Shown here one piece after another: positions 25,369 to 33,857 of a DNA stretch of 64,000 nt (the stretch's first letter is position 1; each line of letters starts with the position of its first letter). The position numbers were made by a program, and so were the translations under genes. The DNA comes from CAMLJR01 sp964631955 (GTDB lineage: Bacteria; Pseudomonadota; Gammaproteobacteria; Pseudomonadales; CAMLJR01): NCBI GenBank assembly GCA_964631955.1, contig CAZWBA010000002.1, forward strand, positions 1 through 64,000, in the 5' to 3' direction. Under the pieces are notes generated by a model. That model had not been told where the DNA came from, did no database searches, and was given only the letters and a program-made list of their open reading frames with translations.

Positions 25369-25935
25369 TTAGCCCTTGATGCGGCTTTTGTATTCGCCAG
25401 TACGCGTATCGATTTCAACCGAATCGCCGATTTCGCAGAAGCCCGATACCGACATTTCATAACCGTTATTGAGCTTGGCGGTTTTCATGATCTTGCCGGA
25501 GGTATCGCCGCGCACGGCAGGCTCGGTGTAGGCAATGGCGCGCACGATGGTGGTCGGCAACTCAACCGAGATCGCTTTGCCTTCGTAGAAGGTCGCTTCG
25601 CACACATCGATCATGCCGTCTTCGATGAAGTTGAGCGCGTCGCCGAGATTTTCCGCTTCGACTTCGTACGGGTTGTAGTCGCCATCGACAAATACATAAA
25701 GCGGATCGGCGAAGTACGAGTAGGTCACTTCCTTGCGCTCAAGCACGACGGGATCGAATTTGTCATCGGCCTTGTAAACGCTTTCCGACATGCCGCCGGA
25801 GAGCAGGTTTTTCATTTTGGTTTTGACCACAGCCGCGTTGCGACCGGATTTGTTGTATTCGGCTTTGATGATCACCCAGGGCTGACCATCGACATTGACG
25901 ACATTGCCTGAGCGCAGTTCTTGTGCGGTTTTCAT
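25369..25935 (-). CDS. efp: Elongation factor P
   Basis: A 188-aa, three-domain factor that rescues ribosomes stalled on polyproline. Domain I carries the tip loop YNKSGRNAAVV, in which residue 32 is Arg, the residue rhamnosylated by EarP; lysine would be expected for the EpmA/EpmB system. Domains II and III (EVTYSYFADPLYVFVDGDYN; GDSVEIDTRTGEY) are complete. Start MKTAQELRSG at 25935. The modifying enzyme earP is directly upstream, which supports the Arg-type pathway. Confidence 0.97.
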   Translation of the reverse strand: MKTAQELRSGNVVNVDGQPWVIIKAEYNKSGRNAAVVKTKMKNLLSGGMSESVYKADDKFDPVVLERKEVTYSYFADPLYVFVDGDYNPYEVEAENLGDALNFIEDGMIDVCEATFYEGKAISVELPTTIVRAIAYTEPAVRGDTSGKIMKTAKLNNGYEMSVSGFCEIGDSVEIDTRTGEYKSRIKG

Positions 25936-26039
25936 AAGGAGATACCAGATTGTTGCTGAAGACGGAGGTTGTAGCACCCGAGCCAGAGTTGGCATTCGGC
26001 AGGCGCATGGAAACGGGGGTTATCGCAAAACGCGCGCAA

Positions 26040-27185
26040 CTATACCCGATTTGCGCAAAATTGCACCAGCGCGGCAGCGAGATTTGTGCCGCATTCCAGC
26101 TTGCCCGCCCACTTTTTCGCCGCCATATCCAACCGGGGCAGGGCATCGATATACGCCGCCCACGCATCCGCGATATTGCCGTCGCCATTCCACGCATGCC
26201 AGAAATCGCGCAGGGCTGCCATCGATGGCGATGCCGTGTACTCGCCGTACAACTTTATAAATGCATCGAGCTTCGGCCAGTGCGCACCTTCCTCCTGCGC
26301 ATAAATCTGCCAGACGAAAGGGCGAGCCGCCCATTGTGCGCGCACGAAAGAATCCTCTCCGCGCACGAAATTGATATCGCAGCTCCATAACAAGCGGTCG
26401 TAATCGGTCTGCGACATGAACGGCAATACGACGAGGGTGAGCGCACCGCGCTCGCGCACGGAACCCACCGCCAGTTCCTCGCCGAAAAATTGCGAGACCG
26501 CAGCCAGCGGCTGTCCTTCCGGTACGAAACAGATGATAGGCCGCTGGTGCGCTGTCCAGACCTGCAGCACATTTTCGATCGGCGCGTAACGATAGGCGAA
26601 CAGGGAAATTCGCAACGCACCCGGCGGCGGAGTAAAACCCGGACGCGCAAAAAAATTCAGCGCATTGCCGGCGTCCGCCTGAAAGGAATCTCTCTGCTGC
26701 GGCAAATCGCGCTCGCCGGGCACGCCGCCGGTTCCATCCTGAAACCCCGGAAAGAAAAAATATTTTTTGAGCGCACGACCTTCGGGCAACGCGGCGGATT
26801 GCGGCGACGGCAATCCATGACAGCCTGCCACCCAGTCTTCCGCGCTCAGATATTCGAGATTGATCCACAGCGAATGCTGCTGTCGCATCGCCACGCGATA
26901 ATCAGCGGGAATTTCGCAGGCGAATGCCTCGATAACGATATCCGCCGCCTGCACGGGTTGCGGCAGCGGCGTCGACCAGTAACAGATCACGACACCGGCA
27001 CTGATTTGCTGTGTTTGCGATATATCGATGGCTGGCTGGATTTTTTTCAGCGCGGATAAATCATCTATCCACAAGCGCACCACCAAATGAAACTCGTCGG
27101 CCAGTTGCCGCGCAAGTCGCCAGCATACGCCGGCGTCGCCATAATTATCGACAACGCGACAGAAAATATCCCAACGCTCGTTCAT
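26040..27185 (-). CDS. earP: EF-P arginine rhamnosyltransferase EarP
   Basis: A 381-aa GT-B fold glycosyltransferase that transfers rhamnose from dTDP-rhamnose to Arg32 of EF-P. From ATG 27185 the catalytic pair falls at Asp13 and Asp17 (RVVDNYGDAGVCWRLARQL), as in characterised EarP, which is why this start was chosen over the one 6 codons upstream. The C-terminal nucleotide-sugar site has NFVRGEDSFVRAQWA with the conserved Glu. It lies 104 nt upstream of efp in the same direction. Confidence 0.95.
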   Translation of the reverse strand: MNERWDIFCRVVDNYGDAGVCWRLARQLADEFHLVVRLWIDDLSALKKIQPAIDISQTQQISAGVVICYWSTPLPQPVQAADIVIEAFACEIPADYRVAMRQQHSLWINLEYLSAEDWVAGCHGLPSPQSAALPEGRALKKYFFFPGFQDGTGGVPGERDLPQQRDSFQADAGNALNFFARPGFTPPPGALRISLFAYRYAPIENVLQVWTAHQRPIICFVPEGQPLAAVSQFFGEELAVGSVRERGALTLVVLPFMSQTDYDRLLWSCDINFVRGEDSFVRAQWAARPFVWQIYAQEEGAHWPKLDAFIKLYGEYTASPSMAALRDFWHAWNGDGNIADAWAAYIDALPRLDMAAKKWAGKLECGTNLAAALVQFCANRV

Positions 27186-27360
27186 CGCTGCATTTTTTCC
27201 CATCCATTCACCACCATCGAACGAAAGGCGTGAAAATCGTCACCAAATCGGTGGCCGCGCTATATTCGCCGCCACCACCATATGGTTAAATTTGTTGCGG
27301 CATCTAACTGTGCTTTTCGCACGTTCATTTTTTAATGGAAATCGACAGGAACCCAATCTC

Positions 27361-27759
27361 ATGAATATTCGCCTTCTGCGTCGCACCAGCTGGACCTTAC
27401 TGTTTACGCTTATCGCTTTATTATTACCCGTCGCGCCCGTGCATGCGGCACTGGTCGGCACTGAGCAACTTGTCAGCGCCGCGCAAGTCGAAACCGATCG
27501 CGAGCGGGTGCGCGTATTTCTGCAACGCGCCGATGTGCGCGACATGTTGAAGCAACGCGGGGTCGATGCCAATGTCGCCCTGTCGCGCGTGGATGCGATG
27601 ACCGATGCCGAAGTGCAAACCGTCGCAACGCAGCTCGATCGGTTACCCGCGGGCGGCACCAGCGTGCTCGGCGCTGCAGTATTTATCTTCGTGCTGCTGC
27701 TCATCACCGATATTCTCGGTCTCACCAAAATATTTCCGTTCACCCGTCCGGTTCGCTAA
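27361..27759 (+). CDS. PA2779 family membrane protein
   Basis: A 132-aa protein: signal peptide (cut near VHAAL), a short periplasmic helical region (QLVSAAQVETDRERVRVFLQRADVRDMLKQRGVD) and a C-terminal transmembrane helix (TSVLGAAVFIFVLLLITDILGL) with a short basic tail. This matches the PA2779 family. It is always found beside a PA2778-type cysteine peptidase, as here, 19 nt downstream. The pair's role is unknown; its structure suggests a small periplasmic sensor or substrate of the peptidase. Confidence 0.85.
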   Translation: MNIRLLRRTSWTLLFTLIALLLPVAPVHAALVGTEQLVSAAQVETDRERVRVFLQRADVRDMLKQRGVDANVALSRVDAMTDAEVQTVATQLDRLPAGGTSVLGAAVFIFVLLLITDILGLTKIFPFTRPVR

Positions 27760-27778
27760 CGACATCGTTCACTGACAA

Positions 27779-28762
27779 GTGTCGACGCTGCGAATATCTG
27801 GCGCCAGGCAAAATGCCCGCATCTGCGCGGGCATTTTTATTTGCGCGCTGATCCTGTTGCTATCGGGCTGCGCAACCCCCCAGCTGGATGCACTGCGTGC
27901 GCAGCTTCCCGCCGAATTACCGCATCGCGCCGAATTGAATCACGTGCCCTATTTTGCACAGGATGCCTATCAGTGCGGACCGGCAACACTGGCGATGGCA
28001 TTCAGCGTCGCAGGAGTGAATATTCAGCCGCAACAGCTCGAAGCCGAGGTGTATCTGCCGGCGAAATTCGGCAGCCTGCAGGTGGAAATGCTTGCGGCGA
28101 CGCGGCGTCACGGGTTACTCGCTTACCTGCTCGATCCACAGCTAAACGATCTGCTGGCCGAAGTTGCAGCCGGCCGGCCCGTCATCGTGCTGCAAAATCT
28201 CGGCCTGCACTGGTATCCCGTCTGGCACTACGCCGTCGTCATCGGTTACGACATCGACCGCGGCGAAATCATTCTGCGCTCGGGAGCCGAGCCCCGGCAG
28301 GCCTTACCGCTGACAACGTTTGAACACACATGGGCACGCTCGAATTACTGGGCGATGCTTGCGCTATCGCCCGATCAATTGCCGGTCGATGCGAATGAAG
28401 ATCGCCACGTGGCCGCTGCCCTGGCGCTTGAACAAACCAGACAGGCGCGCGCGGCCTTGCTCGCTTATACCGCTGCGCTGCGACGCTGGCCGGATAATTT
28501 CAATGCGAGCATGGGCGCCGGCAATACGGCTTATGCGCTCGGCGATTTTGCGGGGGCGGAAGCGGCCTTCACGCGCGCGACATCATTGCAACCCGAGTCC
28601 GGCGCCGCGTTCAACAATCTGGCCGACACGCTCGCGCAACAAAAAAAATTCGAGCAGGCGCTCGTCGCTGCCAGGCATGCGGTCGCTCTCGGTGGCGAAA
28701 TGCAGAAAATATTCCTGCAGACGAAAAACGAAATCGAAGCGCAGCTCAAGGCTGCGCAGTAA
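27779..28762 (+). CDS. PA2778 family lipoprotein: C39-like cysteine peptidase with TPR repeats
   Basis: A 327-aa protein starting at GTG. Lipobox LLSGC near residue 29. A papain-like peptidase_C39 domain follows: catalytic Cys in QDAYQCGPATLAMAF, His in YPVWHYAVVIGYD, then an Asp/Asn position. The C-terminal 110 residues are TPR repeats (RWPDNFNASMGAGNTAYALGD, EPSGAAFNNLADTLAQ-like). It acts in the cell envelope. The function of the family is not known; the constant neighbour PA2779 is a likely partner. Confidence 0.88.
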   Translation: MSTLRISGARQNARICAGIFICALILLLSGCATPQLDALRAQLPAELPHRAELNHVPYFAQDAYQCGPATLAMAFSVAGVNIQPQQLEAEVYLPAKFGSLQVEMLAATRRHGLLAYLLDPQLNDLLAEVAAGRPVIVLQNLGLHWYPVWHYAVVIGYDIDRGEIILRSGAEPRQALPLTTFEHTWARSNYWAMLALSPDQLPVDANEDRHVAAALALEQTRQARAALLAYTAALRRWPDNFNASMGAGNTAYALGDFAGAEAAFTRATSLQPESGAAFNNLADTLAQQKKFEQALVAARHAVALGGEMQKIFLQTKNEIEAQLKAAQ

Positions 28763-29563
28763 TCAATTGAACTGGTAGACATCCATCGCGAGCGAGTCCA
28801 TGTCGATCGCATCGTACTCGCGCACCGCTTCAATATTTTCGCCCGCCGCGCCCGCCGCAAAAAACAGCGGCAGCAGATGCTCTTCCGTAGGATGCGCGCG
28901 CTGTGCGTGCGGTGCGAGCGTGCGGTATGCCAGTAACGATTGCACGTCGCCCGCGCGCAGCGTGTCGAAGATCCACTGCTGAAATTCGCGCACGTATTCC
29001 AGCGGTGACGATGAAGCTTTCTGTGACTGCGATGCAGCGCGACGCATCGCCGCAAAAGCCTCATACAGATTATGCGTAAGACTGCCCGACCCTATCAGCC
29101 AGACATCTTCCTCTGCGAGTGCCGCGAGCGCACGCCCCATACCATAGTGATGCGCCGGCCCCAGGTGCGTCTGCAGCGACAACTGCACCACCGGCACTTC
29201 GCCATCGACATACATTTCGCGCAGCGGCACCCAGGCGCCATGATCGAGACCGCGCTCCATATCGAGCGCCGCATCGAAACCGGCGTGCCGCAATAATTCG
29301 AGGGCACGCCGTGCCATTTCAGGCGCGCCCGCTGCAGGGTATTCGATGCGATAAAGCGCATCGGGAAAGCCGCCGAAATCGTGAATCGTCGCGAGCCGGG
29401 CCGCACCCGTCAGCAGCGGTCGCGATGTCTCCCAATGCGCGGAGGCAATCACGATCGCCGCCGGTTTTCTCATCGCGGCGACACGGCGCCAGACCTGACC
29501 GACTTCGCCCGCATCGAGCGCAAGCGTCGGCGCACCGTGGGAAACGAAAATACTCGCGGACAT
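28763..29563 (-). CDS. ygiD: Extradiol ring-cleavage dioxygenase, DODA/YgiD family
   Basis: A 266-aa LigB-type enzyme. Metal-binding histidines are visible in FVSHGAPTLALD, IVIASAHWE, and the conserved HDFGGFPDALYRIEYPAAG block; a further His lies in GLDHGAWVPL. Family members cleave catechol rings such as DOPA in vitro; the natural bacterial substrate is uncertain. GGAGG precedes ATG 29563. It is convergent with the PA2778-type gene, sharing the stop region. Confidence 0.88.
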   Translation of the reverse strand: MSASIFVSHGAPTLALDAGEVGQVWRRVAAMRKPAAIVIASAHWETSRPLLTGAARLATIHDFGGFPDALYRIEYPAAGAPEMARRALELLRHAGFDAALDMERGLDHGAWVPLREMYVDGEVPVVQLSLQTHLGPAHHYGMGRALAALAEEDVWLIGSGSLTHNLYEAFAAMRRAASQSQKASSSPLEYVREFQQWIFDTLRAGDVQSLLAYRTLAPHAQRAHPTEEHLLPLFFAAGAAGENIEAVREYDAIDMDSLAMDVYQFN

Positions 29564-29629
29564 CGCTCATTCCTCCTGCATGCGAACTCTCACCCATGAG
29601 AACGATTAATCCGGCCCGCGTCAATGGCG

Positions 29630-29917
29630 CTACATTCTGCTCTGCTCAAGCTGACGCAATTCGTACGAAAATTCGCGGCAGTTCTTCCACAGCCACGTAT
29701 CGATTTCCTCGATACGCCTGCCGCGGCTTGCCTGCTTTGATTTTTTACTTTTTGAGGGCTTGCTCGCGATCGATCCCTGCCGCAGATTTATTTCACGCAG
29801 CTTGGCTTTTTCGCACTCGCGCCATTCCGCGCCGTGCACCATCGGTGCAAGCATTGCCGCTGCGACGATAAAACAACGAAGGGTGAATTTACGAAAAGAA
29901 AAAGGAACGTAGGACAT
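29630..29917 (-). CDS. Small secreted basic protein, 95 aa, unknown
   Basis: The first 29 residues are a signal peptide (CFIVAAAMLAPMVHGA). The mature part has two cysteines (WRECEKAK and WKNCREF) that could form a disulfide, separated by a Lys/Ser-rich linker (SKPSKSKKSKQASRGRR). GGGAGG lies 7 nt before ATG 29917, so translation is well supported. The WRECEK...IDTWLWKNC layout occurs in small uncharacterised gammaproteobacterial periplasmic proteins; I know no function. Confidence 0.7.
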   Translation of the reverse strand: MSYVPFSFRKFTLRCFIVAAAMLAPMVHGAEWRECEKAKLREINLRQGSIASKPSKSKKSKQASRGRRIEEIDTWLWKNCREFSYELRQLEQSRM

Positions 29918-30027
29918 GATCAGCCTCCCTGCGAGAAATGCATCCTGCGAAAAATAAATCTAACCGCCTTCAGCGCGCTGCGAATGTATCAACCACCCCA
30001 TCGGCACACAAGGAAGACGCGAAATTA

Positions 30028-30351
30028 TTATGACGTCTTTTGCGTTGACGTATCGGTCTTCGCTACGCGATGACGATTATCATTTAATGCCTGCAATTCA
30101 CGCAACCACTCGGTTGCCTCGAAATTTTTATTCAGCGCCCAGTGCGAGCCGATTTCGCCCACAAACAGCGTATCGCCCGGATGAATAAAATTCTCGAAGT
30201 ATTTCTGCAGCGACTCTGCCGTATTGTTTGAAAATAACAGTCGGCAATTCCGGCAGACATTCACCTGTTGCTGGGCATCGAGATTCTTGAAAAACTGCGG
30301 GTATTCCTCAGAGCTGCGTCCCAGTTCGAAAACAATGCAATAAATAGCCAT
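30028..30351 (-). CDS. Small protein with a Cas2/SinR-like layout, unknown function
   Basis: A 107-aa soluble protein. The opening beta strand MAIYCIVFELGRSSEEYPQF, a helix, a second strand (CRLLFSNNTAESLQKYFENF) and a third (DTLFVGEIGSHW) follow the ferredoxin-like order of SinR/Cas2-like proteins. The resemblance is by eye. No CRISPR array or cas gene is near, so a role in adaptation is not suggested. It stands alone between the small secreted protein and the hybrid kinase. Confidence 0.6.
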   Translation of the reverse strand: MAIYCIVFELGRSSEEYPQFFKNLDAQQQVNVCRNCRLLFSNNTAESLQKYFENFIHPGDTLFVGEIGSHWALNKNFEATEWLRELQALNDNRHRVAKTDTSTQKTS

Positions 30352-30584
30352 TCAAATCCCTGCTTCCTGTTAAGAACCGCACCTTCGCGCAATTTCCCGC
30401 TGCACACATTGACCACGGACTTACGCAATTCCCGACTATATAAACGTCGCTATAAATAACCGTCAACCCTAGTGATTCAGCGATACTAGTCGTGAACGGA
30501 TATTTGCGAAAGCAATGCGTCGACAACATACTGCGAACGGGCAAAGACAATTTGCGAATCGCAATTCGCTGCGCGGAAAAGTTT

Positions 30585-33119
30585 ATGACTTCGATCACCG
30601 GGCCAAACGAGTCCTCGCCGTTGCGTAACCTGCGTCTTTATTGCATCGCAGCGGGCTGCGCGTTGACGCTGTTTCTGGGACTGTGGGCGTCGACACGTAT
30701 CGTCGATCATCAACACCATCAATTCACCGAAAATGCTTCGCACCTTTCGAATACGGTTGCAACGCGGCTCGCGACCAGCCTGGCAATGACGCGCGGCCTG
30801 CGCGCGTTCTACGATGCCTCGGAATATATCAGCGAGGATGAATTCGCCATTTTTGCCGCGGCCACGCTGAGAAATTTCGATTACGCCATCGCCGCCCTCT
30901 ATGCACCCCGCATCGATGCCGGCGGGCGCGATGTCTTCGAACAAAGATTGCAGGCGAGCGGTTACGGCGGCATCCGTGAATTCGATGGACAATCGCTGCG
31001 AACCGGCGCTGAGCGAAATCGCTATTTCCCGCTGCGGTTCCTGCAGGGCGCGCAGACGACGCCGCACGAACTCATCGGCCTGGATCTGTTCGATGAGTGG
31101 CGCGAGGTTTTCACCGAAAGCATGCTGAATGACAAGGCCCTGGCAGCGCCGGCGCCGTTCTTTCGCGCTGCTGGCGATAGCGGCATCGCGCTGCTGGCGC
31201 CGGTCTATCAGAAAAATCACACGCGCAGCGACGCGGAACAGGTCACCGGGCTGGTGGCGATCGTCGTCGATAAAAATCAATTGCTGGGCATCAATACGCT
31301 CGCACCCGGAAGCCATTTGCAAATCCGGCTCGGCGAGCATTCGCTCATCGATTTTTCATCGGGGCAGAATTTTCCGTTGTCGTTGTGGGCGGTGGGTGAG
31401 GAAATTTACAGGCACAGTTTCAACACCGGCAATCAGATGGTCGAGCTGCAATTGCGTGGCCAGCTCTCGATGGATCGCGCGGATGCGTTGACGCTCATCG
31501 GCGCGCTCGCTTTCGGCATCGCCCTGTCCATCGTCACGTACATCGTGCTGCGCTCGCACTTGCTGGCCAGTCTGGCAGCCGCAAAAAGCCGGGCGAAAAG
31601 CGAATTTCTCGCCGTCATGAGCCACGAAATCCGCACGCCGCTGAATGGCATTCTGGGCATGACCGAATTGCTCGAACGCACAGCGCTCAACGACGAGCAG
31701 CGCAGTTACGCAAAAACGGTATCGACTGCGGGACACACGCTGCTCGAAGTCATCAACGATGTGCTCGATATTTCCAAAATCGAAGCCAATCGCATGCGCC
31801 TCGAAAATATCGATTTCGATCTCGCGCAACTGCTCAGCGATGTCGTCGATATCTATCGCCTGCCATTTTTCAATCGCGGCGTCGGCTTCGATGTGTCGAT
31901 GGCCCCCGCGGTGCCGGAGCAGGTCATCGGCGATCCCACACGACTGCGACAGATTCTCAATAATTTATTGTCGAATGCCCTGAAATTTACCGAGTGCGGC
32001 ACGGTGACATTGCGCGTGAACTGCCTGCTCACGGAAAAGAATGATTGTCGCCTGCGCTTTGAAATCGCCGATACCGGTATCGGTATCGATCGCGACAGTC
32101 AGGCCGGTGTATTCGACGCGTATACGCGCGCCACCGACTGGACCAGCCGCCGTTACGGCGGCACCGGGCTCGGCCTCAGCATCTGCAAGCAGCTGATTAC
32201 CATGATGGGCGGCGTCATCGGTGTCGAGAGCGAGCGCGGCAAGGGCAGCACGTTCTGGTTCGAGGTTTCCCTGCCGCATAAACCCAATGCGAAAATCGAT
32301 CTCGAACCGTGGCGCGACTGGCGCGTTCTGATCATCGCCAACTCCGAGCCCGCGCGTCAGTCGTCGCTCGCGCACACGGCCGCGCTGGGAATGCGCGCGA
32401 CTACCGCCAGCAATACGCAGCTTGCCTGGACCTGGCTGGAAGCACATCGCGCGGCGCTGCCGGATTTAATCATCATCGATATGCTGCCGGTCGCCGAGCA
32501 CGATGCCGAATTTGTCGCACGGCTTGGCCGCGATACGACTTTTCCGGATATTCCCGTGCTGCTGTATTCGCACAACCACCCCGTCGAAAACCATCCCAAT
32601 GTTATCTACAGCGGAGCCAAGCCCTGCAGCGTCGCCCGGCTGAGCGCGGTGCTGGGCAGCAGCGACAGCGACCATGCAACGGCCGAGCGCAGCGACAATG
32701 TGGTCGAACTGGCACAGCCGCTGAACATTCTCGTCGCCGAAGACAATATCGTGAATATTGCCGTGCTCAAATCGATGCTCAAGCAACTGGGGCATCGCAG
32801 CACGTTTTGTGAAAACGGTGAGGCGGTGCTGGCGACGTATTGCAAGTCGCCACAACGTTTCGATGTAATTCTGATGGATTGTGAAATGCCGGTGCTCGAT
32901 GGTTTCAGTGCAACGCGCGCGATTCGCGCCTTTGAGCATCAGCAGGGAACGATGTCGATTCCGATCATCGCGCTGACCGCACATGCATTTCGCGAGCAGC
33001 AGGCGAAATGCCTGGAAGCTGGAATGGACCGCTATCTGAGCAAACCGATTACCCTGGCAACGCTGACCGCAGTACTGCAGCAGTACCAGCGGTCAGCCAT
33101 GAGCAGCACAAAAGCCTGA
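30585..33119 (+). CDS. Membrane hybrid histidine kinase with CHASE-type sensor
   Basis: 844 residues from ATG 30585 (GGAAAAG upstream; an in-frame GTG at 30492 would add 31). A transmembrane helix near residue 15-35, an extracytoplasmic CHASE-like sensor (TRGLRAFYDASEYISEDEF, SALYAPRI-like segment, GIALLAPVYQ), a second helix, HisKA (AVMSHEIRTPLNG), HATPase (GGTGLGLSICKQL), then two receiver-like domains. The first lacks the acidic pair (ANSEPARQ) but keeps Asp and Lys; the second is complete (VAEDNIVN, LMDCEMPVLDG, LSKP). No regulator gene is adjacent. Confidence 0.9.
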   Translation: MTSITGPNESSPLRNLRLYCIAAGCALTLFLGLWASTRIVDHQHHQFTENASHLSNTVATRLATSLAMTRGLRAFYDASEYISEDEFAIFAAATLRNFDYAIAALYAPRIDAGGRDVFEQRLQASGYGGIREFDGQSLRTGAERNRYFPLRFLQGAQTTPHELIGLDLFDEWREVFTESMLNDKALAAPAPFFRAAGDSGIALLAPVYQKNHTRSDAEQVTGLVAIVVDKNQLLGINTLAPGSHLQIRLGEHSLIDFSSGQNFPLSLWAVGEEIYRHSFNTGNQMVELQLRGQLSMDRADALTLIGALAFGIALSIVTYIVLRSHLLASLAAAKSRAKSEFLAVMSHEIRTPLNGILGMTELLERTALNDEQRSYAKTVSTAGHTLLEVINDVLDISKIEANRMRLENIDFDLAQLLSDVVDIYRLPFFNRGVGFDVSMAPAVPEQVIGDPTRLRQILNNLLSNALKFTECGTVTLRVNCLLTEKNDCRLRFEIADTGIGIDRDSQAGVFDAYTRATDWTSRRYGGTGLGLSICKQLITMMGGVIGVESERGKGSTFWFEVSLPHKPNAKIDLEPWRDWRVLIIANSEPARQSSLAHTAALGMRATTASNTQLAWTWLEAHRAALPDLIIIDMLPVAEHDAEFVARLGRDTTFPDIPVLLYSHNHPVENHPNVIYSGAKPCSVARLSAVLGSSDSDHATAERSDNVVELAQPLNILVAEDNIVNIAVLKSMLKQLGHRSTFCENGEAVLATYCKSPQRFDVILMDCEMPVLDGFSATRAIRAFEHQQGTMSIPIIALTAHAFREQQAKCLEAGMDRYLSKPITLATLTAVLQQYQRSAMSSTKA

Positions 33120-33167
33120 CGATGTCGCCATAGCGCGCCACGCCCATGCGCATCCCGGGCTGCTGCC

Positions 33168-33506
33168 TTATTCGCCCTGCGCCGCCGCCTTGCTCGCCGC
33201 TTCTTTAATCAATGGCTGCAATTCGCCATTCGCGTGCATTTCACACACGATATCGCAGCCGCCGATCAACTCGCCGTTCACCCACAGCTGCGGAAACGTC
33301 GGCCAGTTTGCGTATTTGGGCAGATTCGCACGAACCTCGGGATTCGACAGCACATCGACGAACGCAAAACGCTCCCCGCACGCCATCAATGCCTGCGAAG
33401 TGCGTGCGGAAAATCCGCACTGCGGCTGATTCGGCGAACCTTTCATATACAGCAGAATGGGGTTCGAACTGATCTGATCTTTGATGGTGGCAAAGATGTC
33501 TTCCAT
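33168..33506 (-). CDS. grxD: Monothiol glutaredoxin (Grx4/GrxD)
   Basis: A 112-aa thioredoxin-fold protein with active site CGFS in the context KGSPNQPQCGFS, the mark of class II monothiol glutaredoxins. WPTFPQLWVNGELIGGCDI holds the cis-Pro and glutathione site. Grx4 binds a bridging 2Fe-2S cluster, works with BolA and passes clusters on. GGAGC precedes ATG 33506. Single gene. Confidence 0.96.
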   Translation of the reverse strand: MEDIFATIKDQISSNPILLYMKGSPNQPQCGFSARTSQALMACGERFAFVDVLSNPEVRANLPKYANWPTFPQLWVNGELIGGCDIVCEMHANGELQPLIKEAASKAAAQGE

Positions 33507-33857
33507 ACAGTGCTCCTGACGATGAGGGAGAATTGAAAATCGGCGACCTGACGGTCTAGAAGAGATGCGGCAAATTCTACACAGATTCAAGGCCCATTCC
33601 GAGCGCGGCACCGCTTCGAGGGCGACGACGCTGTCTTTGCGATTGCCGCTATCCGTATAACCCGCTAGTATTGGCTCCTTTCCGGCAGCTATCAGCTGCC
33701 TTTTTGCGTTTTACGCCGCCTGTTTGTTTAAAAGCCTGCGGTAATTTTAAATCTGTTCTGGTAAAAACCAGCGGCGTTTTCGCTAGCGATCGGCAGTGCA
33801 TGACACCTGCCGAACACCCGGCGCTTTCGCCCGTATTTGTTCGAGACCCGCACGACC
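33507..33857. promoter_or_regulatory. Intergenic region between grxD and argD
   Basis: 351 nt between divergent genes, with promoters for both expected. It contains one clear terminator-like hairpin on the plus strand (33684-33707) with no gene upstream of it. No convincing ARG box is seen near argD. No coding signal. Confidence 0.4.
33684..33707 (+). terminator. Terminator-like hairpin upstream of argD
   Basis: GGCAGC-tatca-GCTGCC followed by TTTTT. It lies about 150 nt before argD on the same strand and has no gene upstream, so it is either an attenuator in the argD leader or the end of a short unannotated transcript. Confidence 0.6.
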
